Source of the DNA: Clostridia bacterium
GTDB taxonomy: Bacteria; Bacillota; Clostridia; Christensenellales; CAG-138
Reading direction: 5' to 3'
DNA: 34,273 bases
Assembly: GCA_003246365.1 (NCBI GenBank)
Contig: QKAN01000021.1
Coordinates: forward strand, 1 to 34,273
The notes under the pieces were generated by a model. That model worked only from the letters and a program-made list of their open reading frames with translations. It was not told where the DNA came from and ran no database searches. The position numbers and the translations under genes are program-made. This document shows, piece by piece, positions 16,320 to 23,929 of this stretch; the first letter of the stretch is position 1, and each line of letters begins with the position of its first letter.

Positions 16320-17927
16320 ATGAAAAAATTCGTATTGGTTGCGATCGGCGGAACTGGGATGCGCGTTGCGCAATCCGTCGTCGCGCTCGCGGCATCCGGC
16401 TTTTTGAGCGATAAATGCGAGGATGATTACTTGCTGGAAATCCGGCTGGTCGATCTGGACATCGTGCCGGGCAGCGACAAAATTGAGCTGGAGGAAATGA
16501 TACGCAGCGTCAACGAGGCAATTCCATATATGTCTTTGGCGATCGATGAAAAAATCAAGGGTCGGCATTGGAGGCCAAAAGGAGTAGACGCAACGCGGGA
16601 ATTGATGACCGAGATAGAGGACAGGAGTACGCTCGATGGAATTGTGAACGAGCGTGATCTGAGCAAACCGGAGTCTCTTGCTTACCGCGCGCTGTTTGGC
16701 GAGGATGACCGGATCATGGATCTCCGCCGCGGTTGCAAAGGCAGACCGCGGATCGGATCGCTTCTCTGGGCGGAGAGTTTTGACCGGGACTGGGAGAATT
16801 CGGCTGGATTCTGGAAAACGATCTTTAAAGACATCGGTGTAAACGATGAACTGCGCGTAATGTTTGCAGGCTCCGTCTTCGGCGGAACGGGGGCTAGCGG
16901 AACGCCGACGCTGGCGCAAAAATATGTGCGCGCCTGCAGAGGCGAACGCGCGCTGAATTTTGCGCCGTTTGCAAATCACGTTGGGCTTACACTGATGCTG
17001 CCGTATTTCGACATCGGTCAGGACACAGACGTGGACAGCGGTCTGTTTTCCATCAACAGTAAGATGGCGCTGAAGTATTACGAAACGTCCGAGGTGCTAT
17101 CCGAAGTTGAATTTGCGCAGTTTGTTGGCGACGACCGGAGGCAGATGGAAAAGAAAAACGAATCCGGCGAATGGGAAAAAGTACGGCTTGATCGCAGCAG
17201 CAAACACAACGAGGGACAAAACGATCCCTCCATGCCGGCGGAACTCATGGCTGCCATCGGCGTATGCCGCTATTTTGCGGGCGACATTCCGCAGGCAAAC
17301 CAGAAAGCGCATAAGGTTTCTGTGCCGAAGAAGAGATCCAACCAGAATGTATCAACCGAGATTCCGTCAGACGTAGCGTTCCCGATGGATAACTTTGACG
17401 TGTTTCCGGTTTCCAACGACATCACGCTCGAAACGCGCGTTCGTTCCATTAAAGATTACATCCTGCGCATGGAGCGTTTTTGCCTCATGATCGAGTCATA
17501 TTATCACACCAGCGCCGGAGTAAAAACGCCTTGGCGTTATCGGCCGGAGGCATTCCGCACCGTATGGGCGCAACCCAAAGACATGAAAGAACTCTATGAA
17601 AGCAAAGCGGATGGTTTAGGCGCGCCGCTTGCCTTTGCAGACAGTATATTCCGCTGGATGGAAGAACTGGATCATCACGGTATGCATCCGCTTCTAAATA
17701 TTGAGGGAGATTCGCACCACGATGTTCCGCATGCGCATGATTTTGTCAGAGATTATGCGAAAAAAGGGTCTACCGCATTTGATTTATCCGGCATTCCCTG
17801 TGCATCGATTACAGCGCGGATGAATTCGATTCGAGTCAATCCGGAATCGGCGACGAAGTATTTTGTTTCTTCGCTGATGGAATGCTGCGTCGAAAAAGAA
17901 CAAACGACCATGAACACGGAGGCGTAA
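16320..17927 (+). CDS. Tubulin-like GTPase-fold protein; third gene of the operon
   Basis: A 535-residue cytoplasmic protein with hallmarks of the tubulin/FtsZ superfamily, closest in pattern to the bacterial 'tubulin-like' (Tubulin_2) group. The N-terminal strand-loop FVLVAIGGTGMRVAQSVVAL matches the first nucleotide loop of FtsZ (GxGGxGxN). The tubulin signature is present as FAGSVFGGTGASGTP (G188-G194), where FtsZ has GGGTGTG. A later block, GLFSINSKMALKYYETSEVL, lies where the helix H7/T7 region with the NxDxxD catalytic loop would be, but that motif is not clearly visible, so GTP hydrolysis or polymerisation cannot be assumed. The last ~200 residues match no domain I know. It is followed after one base by the actin/Hsp70-like gene, suggesting tight stoichiometric coupling. 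It is unlike FtsZ (too long, no cell-division neighbours) and unlike plasmid TubZ (no TubR-like gene). GGGGGAG precedes the ATG. Confidence 0.75.
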   Translation: MKKFVLVAIGGTGMRVAQSVVALAASGFLSDKCEDDYLLEIRLVDLDIVPGSDKIELEEMIRSVNEAIPYMSLAIDEKIKGRHWRPKGVDATRELMTEIEDRSTLDGIVNERDLSKPESLAYRALFGEDDRIMDLRRGCKGRPRIGSLLWAESFDRDWENSAGFWKTIFKDIGVNDELRVMFAGSVFGGTGASGTPTLAQKYVRACRGERALNFAPFANHVGLTLMLPYFDIGQDTDVDSGLFSINSKMALKYYETSEVLSEVEFAQFVGDDRRQMEKKNESGEWEKVRLDRSSKHNEGQNDPSMPAELMAAIGVCRYFAGDIPQANQKAHKVSVPKKRSNQNVSTEIPSDVAFPMDNFDVFPVSNDITLETRVRSIKDYILRMERFCLMIESYYHTSAGVKTPWRYRPEAFRTVWAQPKDMKELYESKADGLGAPLAFADSIFRWMEELDHHGMHPLLNIEGDSHHDVPHAHDFVRDYAKKGSTAFDLSGIPCASITARMNSIRVNPESATKYFVSSLMECCVEKEQTTMNTEA

Positions 17928-17928
17928 T

Positions 17929-20900
17929 ATGTCGTTTTATCATTGGTTCCCATCTCACCCGAACGAAAGCGAACTCAGCGGAGACTCGAAAAAACTGAAC
18001 GATATCGGACAGGAACTTCGCATTACGAGCGCGAAGCAGGAACAGCGGCCGGTACAGACCGATTTTCAGCGTATCAGCTCCGTTCCGGATGTTTGGAGTC
18101 AACATCGTCTGTTTGACATGCTGCTTTTGAACAAGGCGCTGGATCCGAGCTATGTAGAATACGAACACATTGCGCAGCGAGAATGGCGCGCCATGCTCGC
18201 GCTCGTCGTGCTGGCGGAATCTTACGGCGTTTCGCTGCAGACCAGAACGATTGTGTTTGGCGATGAACAGAAAAAAAGTCCATTTCTTGAAGCGGCGTAC
18301 AGTATGCGCCCGAACCGGGAGAGTTGGACTTCTATGGACATTTACTATATTGAAAAAGACGGGCGGGAGTATCCGATCGCGATGACGTCGCCGACAGTGC
18401 ATCTGGTTCCCGCAAAAGACGCATGGCAATCTCTGCGCAAGGCGTATGAAGGTCGAATTCCGTTTTTAACGAAAGATATGGTTCATGCGCCGGTCGTTGA
18501 AAGTAAGAACGGATTTTTGCCGTTTATGCTCGGCGAAGAGCGCGAAGAGCGTACCTTTGGCATGCTGCCGATCCACGCGCTTATGCTGAAAGAATGGATT
18601 TCCATGTATCGAAAACAGGCGCCGGAAACGCAGAACATGGATATTCTGGTTGAATATGAAAAAGCTCTGACCGCGGCGTATGGTTTAAATATCGATAACA
18701 TGCCCAGTGTCGGCAGCTTCTTTGCGGCGGAAACACAGCGTATGGGCACAAAACTATTCGGCGTGCGCGTTCCGAACAAGATGCAAATGTTTCTCGACCG
18801 CGTATTCTATGCGCTGATCGAACAAAATTCGACCGTCGACATGATTCCGGATACACATAAATATGCGGGGGGTATTTCTGCGCAGTGTATCTTTTCCCAG
18901 CAGAAGGCAAACGGCGAATATGCGCACTTTTTTGTTGCGATGCCGGTAACGGAAACGTTCTGGCAGCTTTGGCAGGCAAATGAATCCTGTAAACCGACTT
19001 ACACGATCGATTGTGAGTTCAATGCCAGAAGTGTGAACCTAACGAAAATCAAGGTAACGGTGAAACTCGGCGCAATCGAATTTTCCAAAACATATGCAGC
19101 CGGGGAGATCGACAACAATTACTGGAGAAATCTCTGCACAGCCGGAATCTGGCCGCGCCAGAAAATTACGGACTGGAGCGAATATTTCCTGTTCTGCTAT
19201 GAAATCAATGATTACCGCATTGAACCGTTGAAAAAGGGAACCGCGCATAAGGTGAAAAGCTATGAAAACAAGGAGGGCATTGAAGGTGCGCTTCATTACT
19301 ACAAACTCAATGAATCGCCGGACTGCTGTCTGTTGTTAAAAAATCGGGCGCCGATTGGATATCTTATGGTTCGTGACCGTCAGGAAATTATGAGCGGCGA
19401 CGACGAAAATGTCTACCGCGCATCGATTGACTTTGGTACGTCTTCCACGACGCTTTACGGCGGAATTGAAAAATCGGAGCCGAAAAAAATTTCCGGTATG
19501 AATCTCTGGAGTTTGCCGCTGATCAACACGATCGATTCGCAAGGCAACGAAAGTTCCTGGTTGGAGCGTTATTTCTTCCCGCCGCTGCCCTCTCCGATGG
19601 AACGCGCCGTGCAGGGACATATCAAGGACAAGCTCAAGGGCGTTTCATTTGAAGAAATACAGAAGGACAGTAATCTTGCTGCATTTTATCCTTCCTGCAT
19701 TCCGATGCAGACGATACTCGCCGATGCGATGACCACCAATGAATCGCGCGGGTATTTGCGCGACAGCTGGATTTACTTCCGCAATTTTGCGGCAAAACGC
19801 AAGGTTGAGACATGGCCGAAAATTTGTTCCAATCTAAAATGGGCGCATGCGGACCCGGCCGATATGCATCGTATCCGTGCGATCTTGGCGGAAATACTGG
19901 TTATGATCGCGCTGGAAGCGCGCAGCCGCCGTTGCGGGAAAATATCGATTATCGCATCGTATCCGCTCTCGTTTGAGGATAAGACAAAAGAATCGTATTA
20001 TGAAGCGCTTGATGCTATGCTGCGCGCGGTTTGCACCACAACAGGGTTGCTGGTACAACTGCCGAAGACAGACGATAACACAACCGGAAAAATACAAGCG
20101 CAGCAGTCGTTAATGATAGACGATATCACGGAGAGCGAAGCGGTGTTCCGCTTTGCGGTGCGCCAGAATACGAGACGCGAAAACTATTTTGTTATTGACG
20201 TCGGCGGCGGTTCAACGGATGTGTTCATCAGCCTGACGGATCAAAAACAGGAGCGCAATCTCTACTCGACGTCGCTTGGATTCGGCGCCAGAAAAGTGTT
20301 GCTGGATAAACTGAAATTTGACGAGAACAGGATGCTTCGTTTGCTGGTTGATCGTGCGGACGACAGCATACTAAAGGTAATCGAAAACAAGCAGGATTAT
20401 CTGGAAAAAATTGCCGGGCACAATGCGGACAGCCTGATTGAGGATCTGTTTGCGCTGCGCGTGCCGTTTGATGCGGATCATCCGGCTGCGATGCTGGTGC
20501 CCGAAAACTTTGGCGAAGCGTTCTTGAAATATTGCGCGGGAACGAAAGGCGACGTGCTCTTTATGCAGCTGAAGAAACGAATTGCGTTCTATCTTGGCGC
20601 AACCGCCTGGCTCTCCGGCATGATGCTGCGGCAGGAGAAGAACCCGAAATTGAGCGTTATGATTCTCTTTGCCGGCAATGGATCGAAAATGCTGCGATGG
20701 TTGGATTCCGAATTGGATAGAACGAAATATTTCGTTTACCAGATTTTCCAGAAATCGGTCGGTGTAGAGATTGATCGAAAAGCCTTTGATTGCTTGTTTT
20801 CCACAATGCAGAAAGAGGAGGTTGCGTATGGTGCGCTAATCGATCTGCCGACAGGGTTTTACGACGTGGAGAAAACGGAAGCGACGCAGGTATTCTTCGA

Positions 20901-21198
20901 TAGAGAGAATGCGCAGACATCTTCTATACCGAGTTATCACTCGCTGCGGTATGGCAGAAAAGACATATCGACCGACCGCGAGGAATTTGTGGAGTTCATG
21001 AAAACATTCCGAGAAAGCGCAATGGTCAGCTATGAGTGGCCGTTCGATGAAGACGAATATGATGTTTCTATCTTGGAAAGAAATAATCTAGGGAGTGCGA
21101 TTGCAACACTGGAAAAGAACGCCGGGTTCTTCCTTAGCGCAGTTGACGTGATCAGCAACTATTATTTAGGTGAGACGACCAAAGTTCAAGCGCAGTGA
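17929..21198 (+). CDS. Hsp70/actin-like ATPase, 1089 residues; fourth gene of the operon
   Basis: A large cytoplasmic protein. The second half carries the three signature loops of the actin/Hsp70/sugar-kinase ATPase fold in the right order: phosphate-1 IDFGTSSTTLYGG (D501-T508), phosphate-2 FVIDVGGGSTDVFI (D757-D764) and the adenosine loop ILFAGNGSKM (G916-S919). The spacing between the first two (about 255 residues) is larger than in actin, so a lid or insertion domain is likely. The N-terminal ~490 residues match no domain I know; they are mixed alpha/beta with aromatic-rich segments and could be a client- or filament-binding module. The start codon is 1 bp after the tubulin-like stop codon, with GGAGG 6 nt upstream. 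The size and architecture have some resemblance to virulence factor SrfB proteins, which I cannot confirm. Confidence 0.78.
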   Translation: MSFYHWFPSHPNESELSGDSKKLNDIGQELRITSAKQEQRPVQTDFQRISSVPDVWSQHRLFDMLLLNKALDPSYVEYEHIAQREWRAMLALVVLAESYGVSLQTRTIVFGDEQKKSPFLEAAYSMRPNRESWTSMDIYYIEKDGREYPIAMTSPTVHLVPAKDAWQSLRKAYEGRIPFLTKDMVHAPVVESKNGFLPFMLGEEREERTFGMLPIHALMLKEWISMYRKQAPETQNMDILVEYEKALTAAYGLNIDNMPSVGSFFAAETQRMGTKLFGVRVPNKMQMFLDRVFYALIEQNSTVDMIPDTHKYAGGISAQCIFSQQKANGEYAHFFVAMPVTETFWQLWQANESCKPTYTIDCEFNARSVNLTKIKVTVKLGAIEFSKTYAAGEIDNNYWRNLCTAGIWPRQKITDWSEYFLFCYEINDYRIEPLKKGTAHKVKSYENKEGIEGALHYYKLNESPDCCLLLKNRAPIGYLMVRDRQEIMSGDDENVYRASIDFGTSSTTLYGGIEKSEPKKISGMNLWSLPLINTIDSQGNESSWLERYFFPPLPSPMERAVQGHIKDKLKGVSFEEIQKDSNLAAFYPSCIPMQTILADAMTTNESRGYLRDSWIYFRNFAAKRKVETWPKICSNLKWAHADPADMHRIRAILAEILVMIALEARSRRCGKISIIASYPLSFEDKTKESYYEALDAMLRAVCTTTGLLVQLPKTDDNTTGKIQAQQSLMIDDITESEAVFRFAVRQNTRRENYFVIDVGGGSTDVFISLTDQKQERNLYSTSLGFGARKVLLDKLKFDENRMLRLLVDRADDSILKVIENKQDYLEKIAGHNADSLIEDLFALRVPFDADHPAAMLVPENFGEAFLKYCAGTKGDVLFMQLKKRIAFYLGATAWLSGMMLRQEKNPKLSVMILFAGNGSKMLRWLDSELDRTKYFVYQIFQKSVGVEIDRKAFDCLFSTMQKEEVAYGALIDLPTGFYDVEKTEATQVFFDRENAQTSSIPSYHSLRYGRKDISTDREEFVEFMKTFRESAMVSYEWPFDEDEYDVSILERNNLGSAIATLEKNAGFFLSAVDVISNYYLGETTKVQAQ

Positions 21199-21255
21199 TC
21201 GTGAAGCTGCACACACTATTTTCAAGATGAATTGGATCGTGAAAGGACTTTATCT

Positions 21256-22692
21256 ATGAAACGATGGAATTCAATATTAGCATTAGGCGCAGTGGCATTG
21301 CTGCTGCTGGCGCTGTTTATCCCCGCTGGATTCAAAGCAAACGCTGATGGAGAACGGACGTTTCTGATCGCAATTTCAAAAACGATACCTGCATATGGCG
21401 ATGATGGAAAAGCGGTTGGAACCTTAAATCCGAATGTAAATCAAAAGGCAACATACACGTCGGCAAAAACTAACATGGAGTATCCTGTAGAAATATTATA
21501 TGTGGATACTGGAGACAGCATAGTTGATAAAGGCAAGAATTTAGTCGGAAAAACAGAAGTGAGGCTATATACTAGCCAAGCAAATATGCTTGCTTCAACC
21601 GACGCGGAGGCCGCATCATCAGAATTTACGATATCAGCCGTAGAAACAATTGCTCCGGAATCGACGGAAACGGTGTCCGAAGCGACTCCGACGCCGACAG
21701 CGGAACCGACACCGACACCAATACCGACAGCCACGCCTGAGCCAGACGTGCCCGACCATGTTTGGATAGAAACAGACGTCGTTGTAGCATCGTTACTTGG
21801 TATGATAGAAGACGATCAGATAACGATTGCCGACCTTGAAGCGCAAATCGAAAATCTATCGGCAGAATCAACCACACACGATCAGTCTTCCGATCAACCG
21901 ACGATTAGTATCATCACGGATGGAGAGAACGATCAAAGCGATACATCGTTGATGCAAAGCGGTGTGTTTCAAACGATTTTCTGGTATGTGATCGGGTTAC
22001 TTGGAATTGGTCTTTTAGCATGGATTGCGGTATCAGCTTCGAGCAAACGCACACATCGCAAGGAGTTGGAACGGGATATTGCCGATTCGAAGCAAACGAT
22101 ACAGAACATTCACACAAAAGTGGAGAACATTCCGACGATTCAGGACAAGCTAAACAAGCTGGAGGAAAACATACCCCAGAAAGCACAGATCGCTCAGGTT
22201 GTCGAAGACGGAAAAGAAACAAAACAGGGCGTGAAGCAACTTCTCGAAAGGAAAGAACCAACACGACCTGATCCGCTGCCACCGCCACCACAACCGCTGA
22301 AGAAAGAAGGAATGCAACCCGATCTCATCGCATTGGCAAACCGCCTTTCTGGAATCGGATCGCAAGATGAGTGGTTTGATCTGGTAAATAAAGCCGGTTT
22401 CCATGCAAAACTGTTGCAGGCAAACTTAACAAGCCGGAACGCCTGGATCGAAGATAAAAACAATCATTCAACTGTTGCCTGCCTGATGCGCAGCGTGAGC
22501 GATGATGTCGCCTATATGATACCGTCCTTCAATGACGCATTGGCGCATGAGGATCATTTGGATAAATTCTATGATATTGGGGACGATCCTTCTGTGACGT
22601 ATTACAAAATTGACTTGCTTGCCGTAATGCACGTTGCGCAGGAAACGCATTTTACGCTTCAGGACAGAGGAAAAATGACACTGGGAAGGTAA
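21256..22692 (+). CDS. Single-pass membrane protein with external domain, TP-rich stalk and cytoplasmic coiled coil; fifth gene
   Basis: A 478-residue protein spanning the membrane. A signal peptide (residues 1-31, cleavage near ANA-DG) leads to a small beta-rich, SH3-like external domain (about 33-115), an acidic Thr/Pro stalk (about 135-170, repeats of PTPT and TPEP), a short helical segment and acidic linker, one membrane helix (about 237-262), a basic coiled coil (about 265-335), a proline-rich joint (DPLPPPPQPL) and a C-terminal cytoplasmic domain (about 355-478) of unknown family. It could connect an outside signal to the cytoplasmic tubulin- and actin-like proteins. The ATG at 21256 has AAAGGA 8 nt upstream; an in-frame TTG at 21232 has none and would disturb the signal peptide. 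The gap to the previous gene is 57 bp. A strong hairpin follows the stop, closing the operon. Confidence 0.65.
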   Translation: MKRWNSILALGAVALLLLALFIPAGFKANADGERTFLIAISKTIPAYGDDGKAVGTLNPNVNQKATYTSAKTNMEYPVEILYVDTGDSIVDKGKNLVGKTEVRLYTSQANMLASTDAEAASSEFTISAVETIAPESTETVSEATPTPTAEPTPTPIPTATPEPDVPDHVWIETDVVVASLLGMIEDDQITIADLEAQIENLSAESTTHDQSSDQPTISIITDGENDQSDTSLMQSGVFQTIFWYVIGLLGIGLLAWIAVSASSKRTHRKELERDIADSKQTIQNIHTKVENIPTIQDKLNKLEENIPQKAQIAQVVEDGKETKQGVKQLLERKEPTRPDPLPPPPQPLKKEGMQPDLIALANRLSGIGSQDEWFDLVNKAGFHAKLLQANLTSRNAWIEDKNNHSTVACLMRSVSDDVAYMIPSFNDALAHEDHLDKFYDIGDDPSVTYYKIDLLAVMHVAQETHFTLQDRGKMTLGR

Positions 22693-22716
22693 CCCAAAAG
22701 AACAACAACTAAATGC

Positions 22717-22750
22717 GAACCGCCCTTTTAAACGGGCGGTTCGTCTCTTG
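22717..22750 (+). terminator. Terminator at the end of the five-gene operon
   Basis: GAACCGCCC (22717-22725) pairs perfectly with GGGCGGTTC (22734-22742) across an 8-nt loop, followed by GTCTCTTGTT. The T-tract is weak but the stem is strong. It starts 24 nt after the stop codon. Confidence 0.75.
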
Positions 22751-22763
22751 TTCAAGCGGGCAG

Positions 22764-22788
22764 AAAAAAGGCCGCCCGATCGGGCGGC
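22764..22788 (-). terminator. Terminator of the MraY-type gene
   Basis: The palindrome GCCGCCCGATCGGGCGGC (22771-22788) is followed on the minus strand by CTTTTTTCTG. It lies 22 nt after the MraY-type stop codon, and back to back with the operon terminator on the other strand. Confidence 0.85.
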
Positions 22789-22810
22789 TATAAATACTTG
22801 TAGACAGATA

Positions 22811-23782
22811 CTATTTTTGCAGCAGCAGCGCGGCGATGCAAAGTCCGCTGATGATGAGTTGGATGATTGCGAACCGGTAGCCGACCTGTGTGTCCGACCA
22901 GTTCCATTTAAAGCGGGTATGGTCGTGCAGCGGCGTGCGAACGGACTTGAGGAAGCCTTTGATCTTCGTCAGCCGGATAAAGAGCAGTTTGAACAGACCG
23001 ATGCCGCCGTCGAGCAAAATGACCAGCGCGGCGGGAACCAAGAAGAGCAAATTGTGCGTTTTGAGCGCCATGACGCCGAGGAAGATGCCGATGGTGCGCG
23101 AGCCCGCGTCCCCCATGATGATCATGCTCGGAGATGCGTTGAAAACGAGATAGGCCAGCAGCGCCGCGATAAACACGAAACACATCTGCGCAAGATCCAG
23201 CTCGTGCCCAAGCAGAAGGAAGATCGTCGCAAAGGTGCCAAGCGACAGGATCGACACCGTACCGAGCAAGCCGTCTACGCCGTCCGTGCAGTTGGTAAAG
23301 TTGATGGAGATCCAGAGCACAAACGTTGCAACCAGTAGGAACAACCATTTCGGCAGAACCAGCGTCCAGCCGAAAAGCGCGAGACTGTGGGAATCGTTAA
23401 ATGCAAGATAGGTTGCCGCCGCCGCGAGGCAGATTGCCAAGTCGAGCAGGCCCTTTTTGAGTTCGCCCCAGGAATGCTTGCTGCGGTCGTCAAAGTAACC
23501 GGAGAGCATGGACAGCGCGAACAACGCGTAATAGATCAGATACTCCCAGCGGAACGGCACGAACACAAGGAAAACAAAGAAACAGCATATGCTGAAAATC
23601 AGCCCCGCGCCGCGTGGTTTTCCTTTTGAAAGTTCGCCGTTGATTGCGTATTTGCGTCCCTGATCTTTAGGCAGCCGATCGAGGCCGGATTTGATCGCGA
23701 AAAATGTGAGGATAAACGTCAGAAAAATGCTGACGAGTACCCAGCGGATATCGTAAAGAATCGGAAATATCGTGTAGAGCAT
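22811..23782 (-). CDS. mraY: MraY/WecA-family phospho-sugar transferase
   Basis: A 323-residue membrane enzyme with about ten helices, of the family that transfers a phospho-sugar from a UDP-sugar to a polyprenyl phosphate. MraY makes lipid I of peptidoglycan from UDP-MurNAc-pentapeptide. Diagnostic blocks are GYFDDRSKHSWGELKKG (the DD pair), NFTNCTDGVDGLLG (NxTDGxDGL), MIIMGDAGSRTIG, and near the C-terminus TPLHDHTRFKW, where MraY has HHH; the WecA branch lacks the PLH.H form, so MraY is favoured. I start at the ATG at 23782, with GGGAG 8 nt upstream; an earlier frame start at 23860 has no such site. It is alone, outside a division/cell-wall cluster, which is unusual but known in clostridia. 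Whether it is the essential mraY or a paralogue cannot be decided from this window. Confidence 0.8.
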   Translation of the reverse strand: MLYTIFPILYDIRWVLVSIFLTFILTFFAIKSGLDRLPKDQGRKYAINGELSKGKPRGAGLIFSICCFFVFLVFVPFRWEYLIYYALFALSMLSGYFDDRSKHSWGELKKGLLDLAICLAAAATYLAFNDSHSLALFGWTLVLPKWLFLLVATFVLWISINFTNCTDGVDGLLGTVSILSLGTFATIFLLLGHELDLAQMCFVFIAALLAYLVFNASPSMIIMGDAGSRTIGIFLGVMALKTHNLLFLVPAALVILLDGGIGLFKLLFIRLTKIKGFLKSVRTPLHDHTRFKWNWSDTQVGYRFAIIQLIISGLCIAALLLQK

Positions 23783-23883
23783 GCAGTTTTCTCCCACCCA
23801 GAATAGCAACAGTATACCGCGAAGCGCGAAAACGCGCAATCTTTCCGCCGGATTGTGCATATATTCGACGAATCCTGCGCGAA

Positions 23884-23910
23884 AAAACGCCGCTAATAAA
23901 GCGGCGTTTT
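23884..23910. terminator. Bidirectional terminator after the PutP-type gene
   Basis: AAAACGCCGC (23884-23893) pairs with GCGGCGTTTT (23901-23910) across a 7-nt loop. The minus-strand T-run (TTTTTTC) ends the symporter transcript, 20 nt past its stop. Confidence 0.8.
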
Positions 23911-23929
23911 ATTCAGTACGGGGGGGCTG

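Noticed and set aside
16128-16979. Minus-strand frame of 283 residues opposite the tubulin-like gene
   Set aside because: It lies antisense across two real genes with good ribosome binding sites and is rich in Arg, His and Cys, as expected for a shadow frame.
16320-21198. Plasmid partition system of TubZ or ParM type
   Set aside because: No DNA-binding adaptor gene (TubR/ParR-like) and no iterons beside the genes, while three envelope proteins share the operon.
16320-21198. FtsZ plus FtsA/MreB of the cell-division cluster
   Set aside because: Both proteins are much larger than FtsZ, FtsA or MreB, lack their terminal motifs, and no division genes are adjacent.
21680-21760. Tandem DNA repeat in the last gene of the operon
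   Set aside because: The repetitiveness reflects Thr/Pro codons of a stalk and is not an exact DNA repeat.
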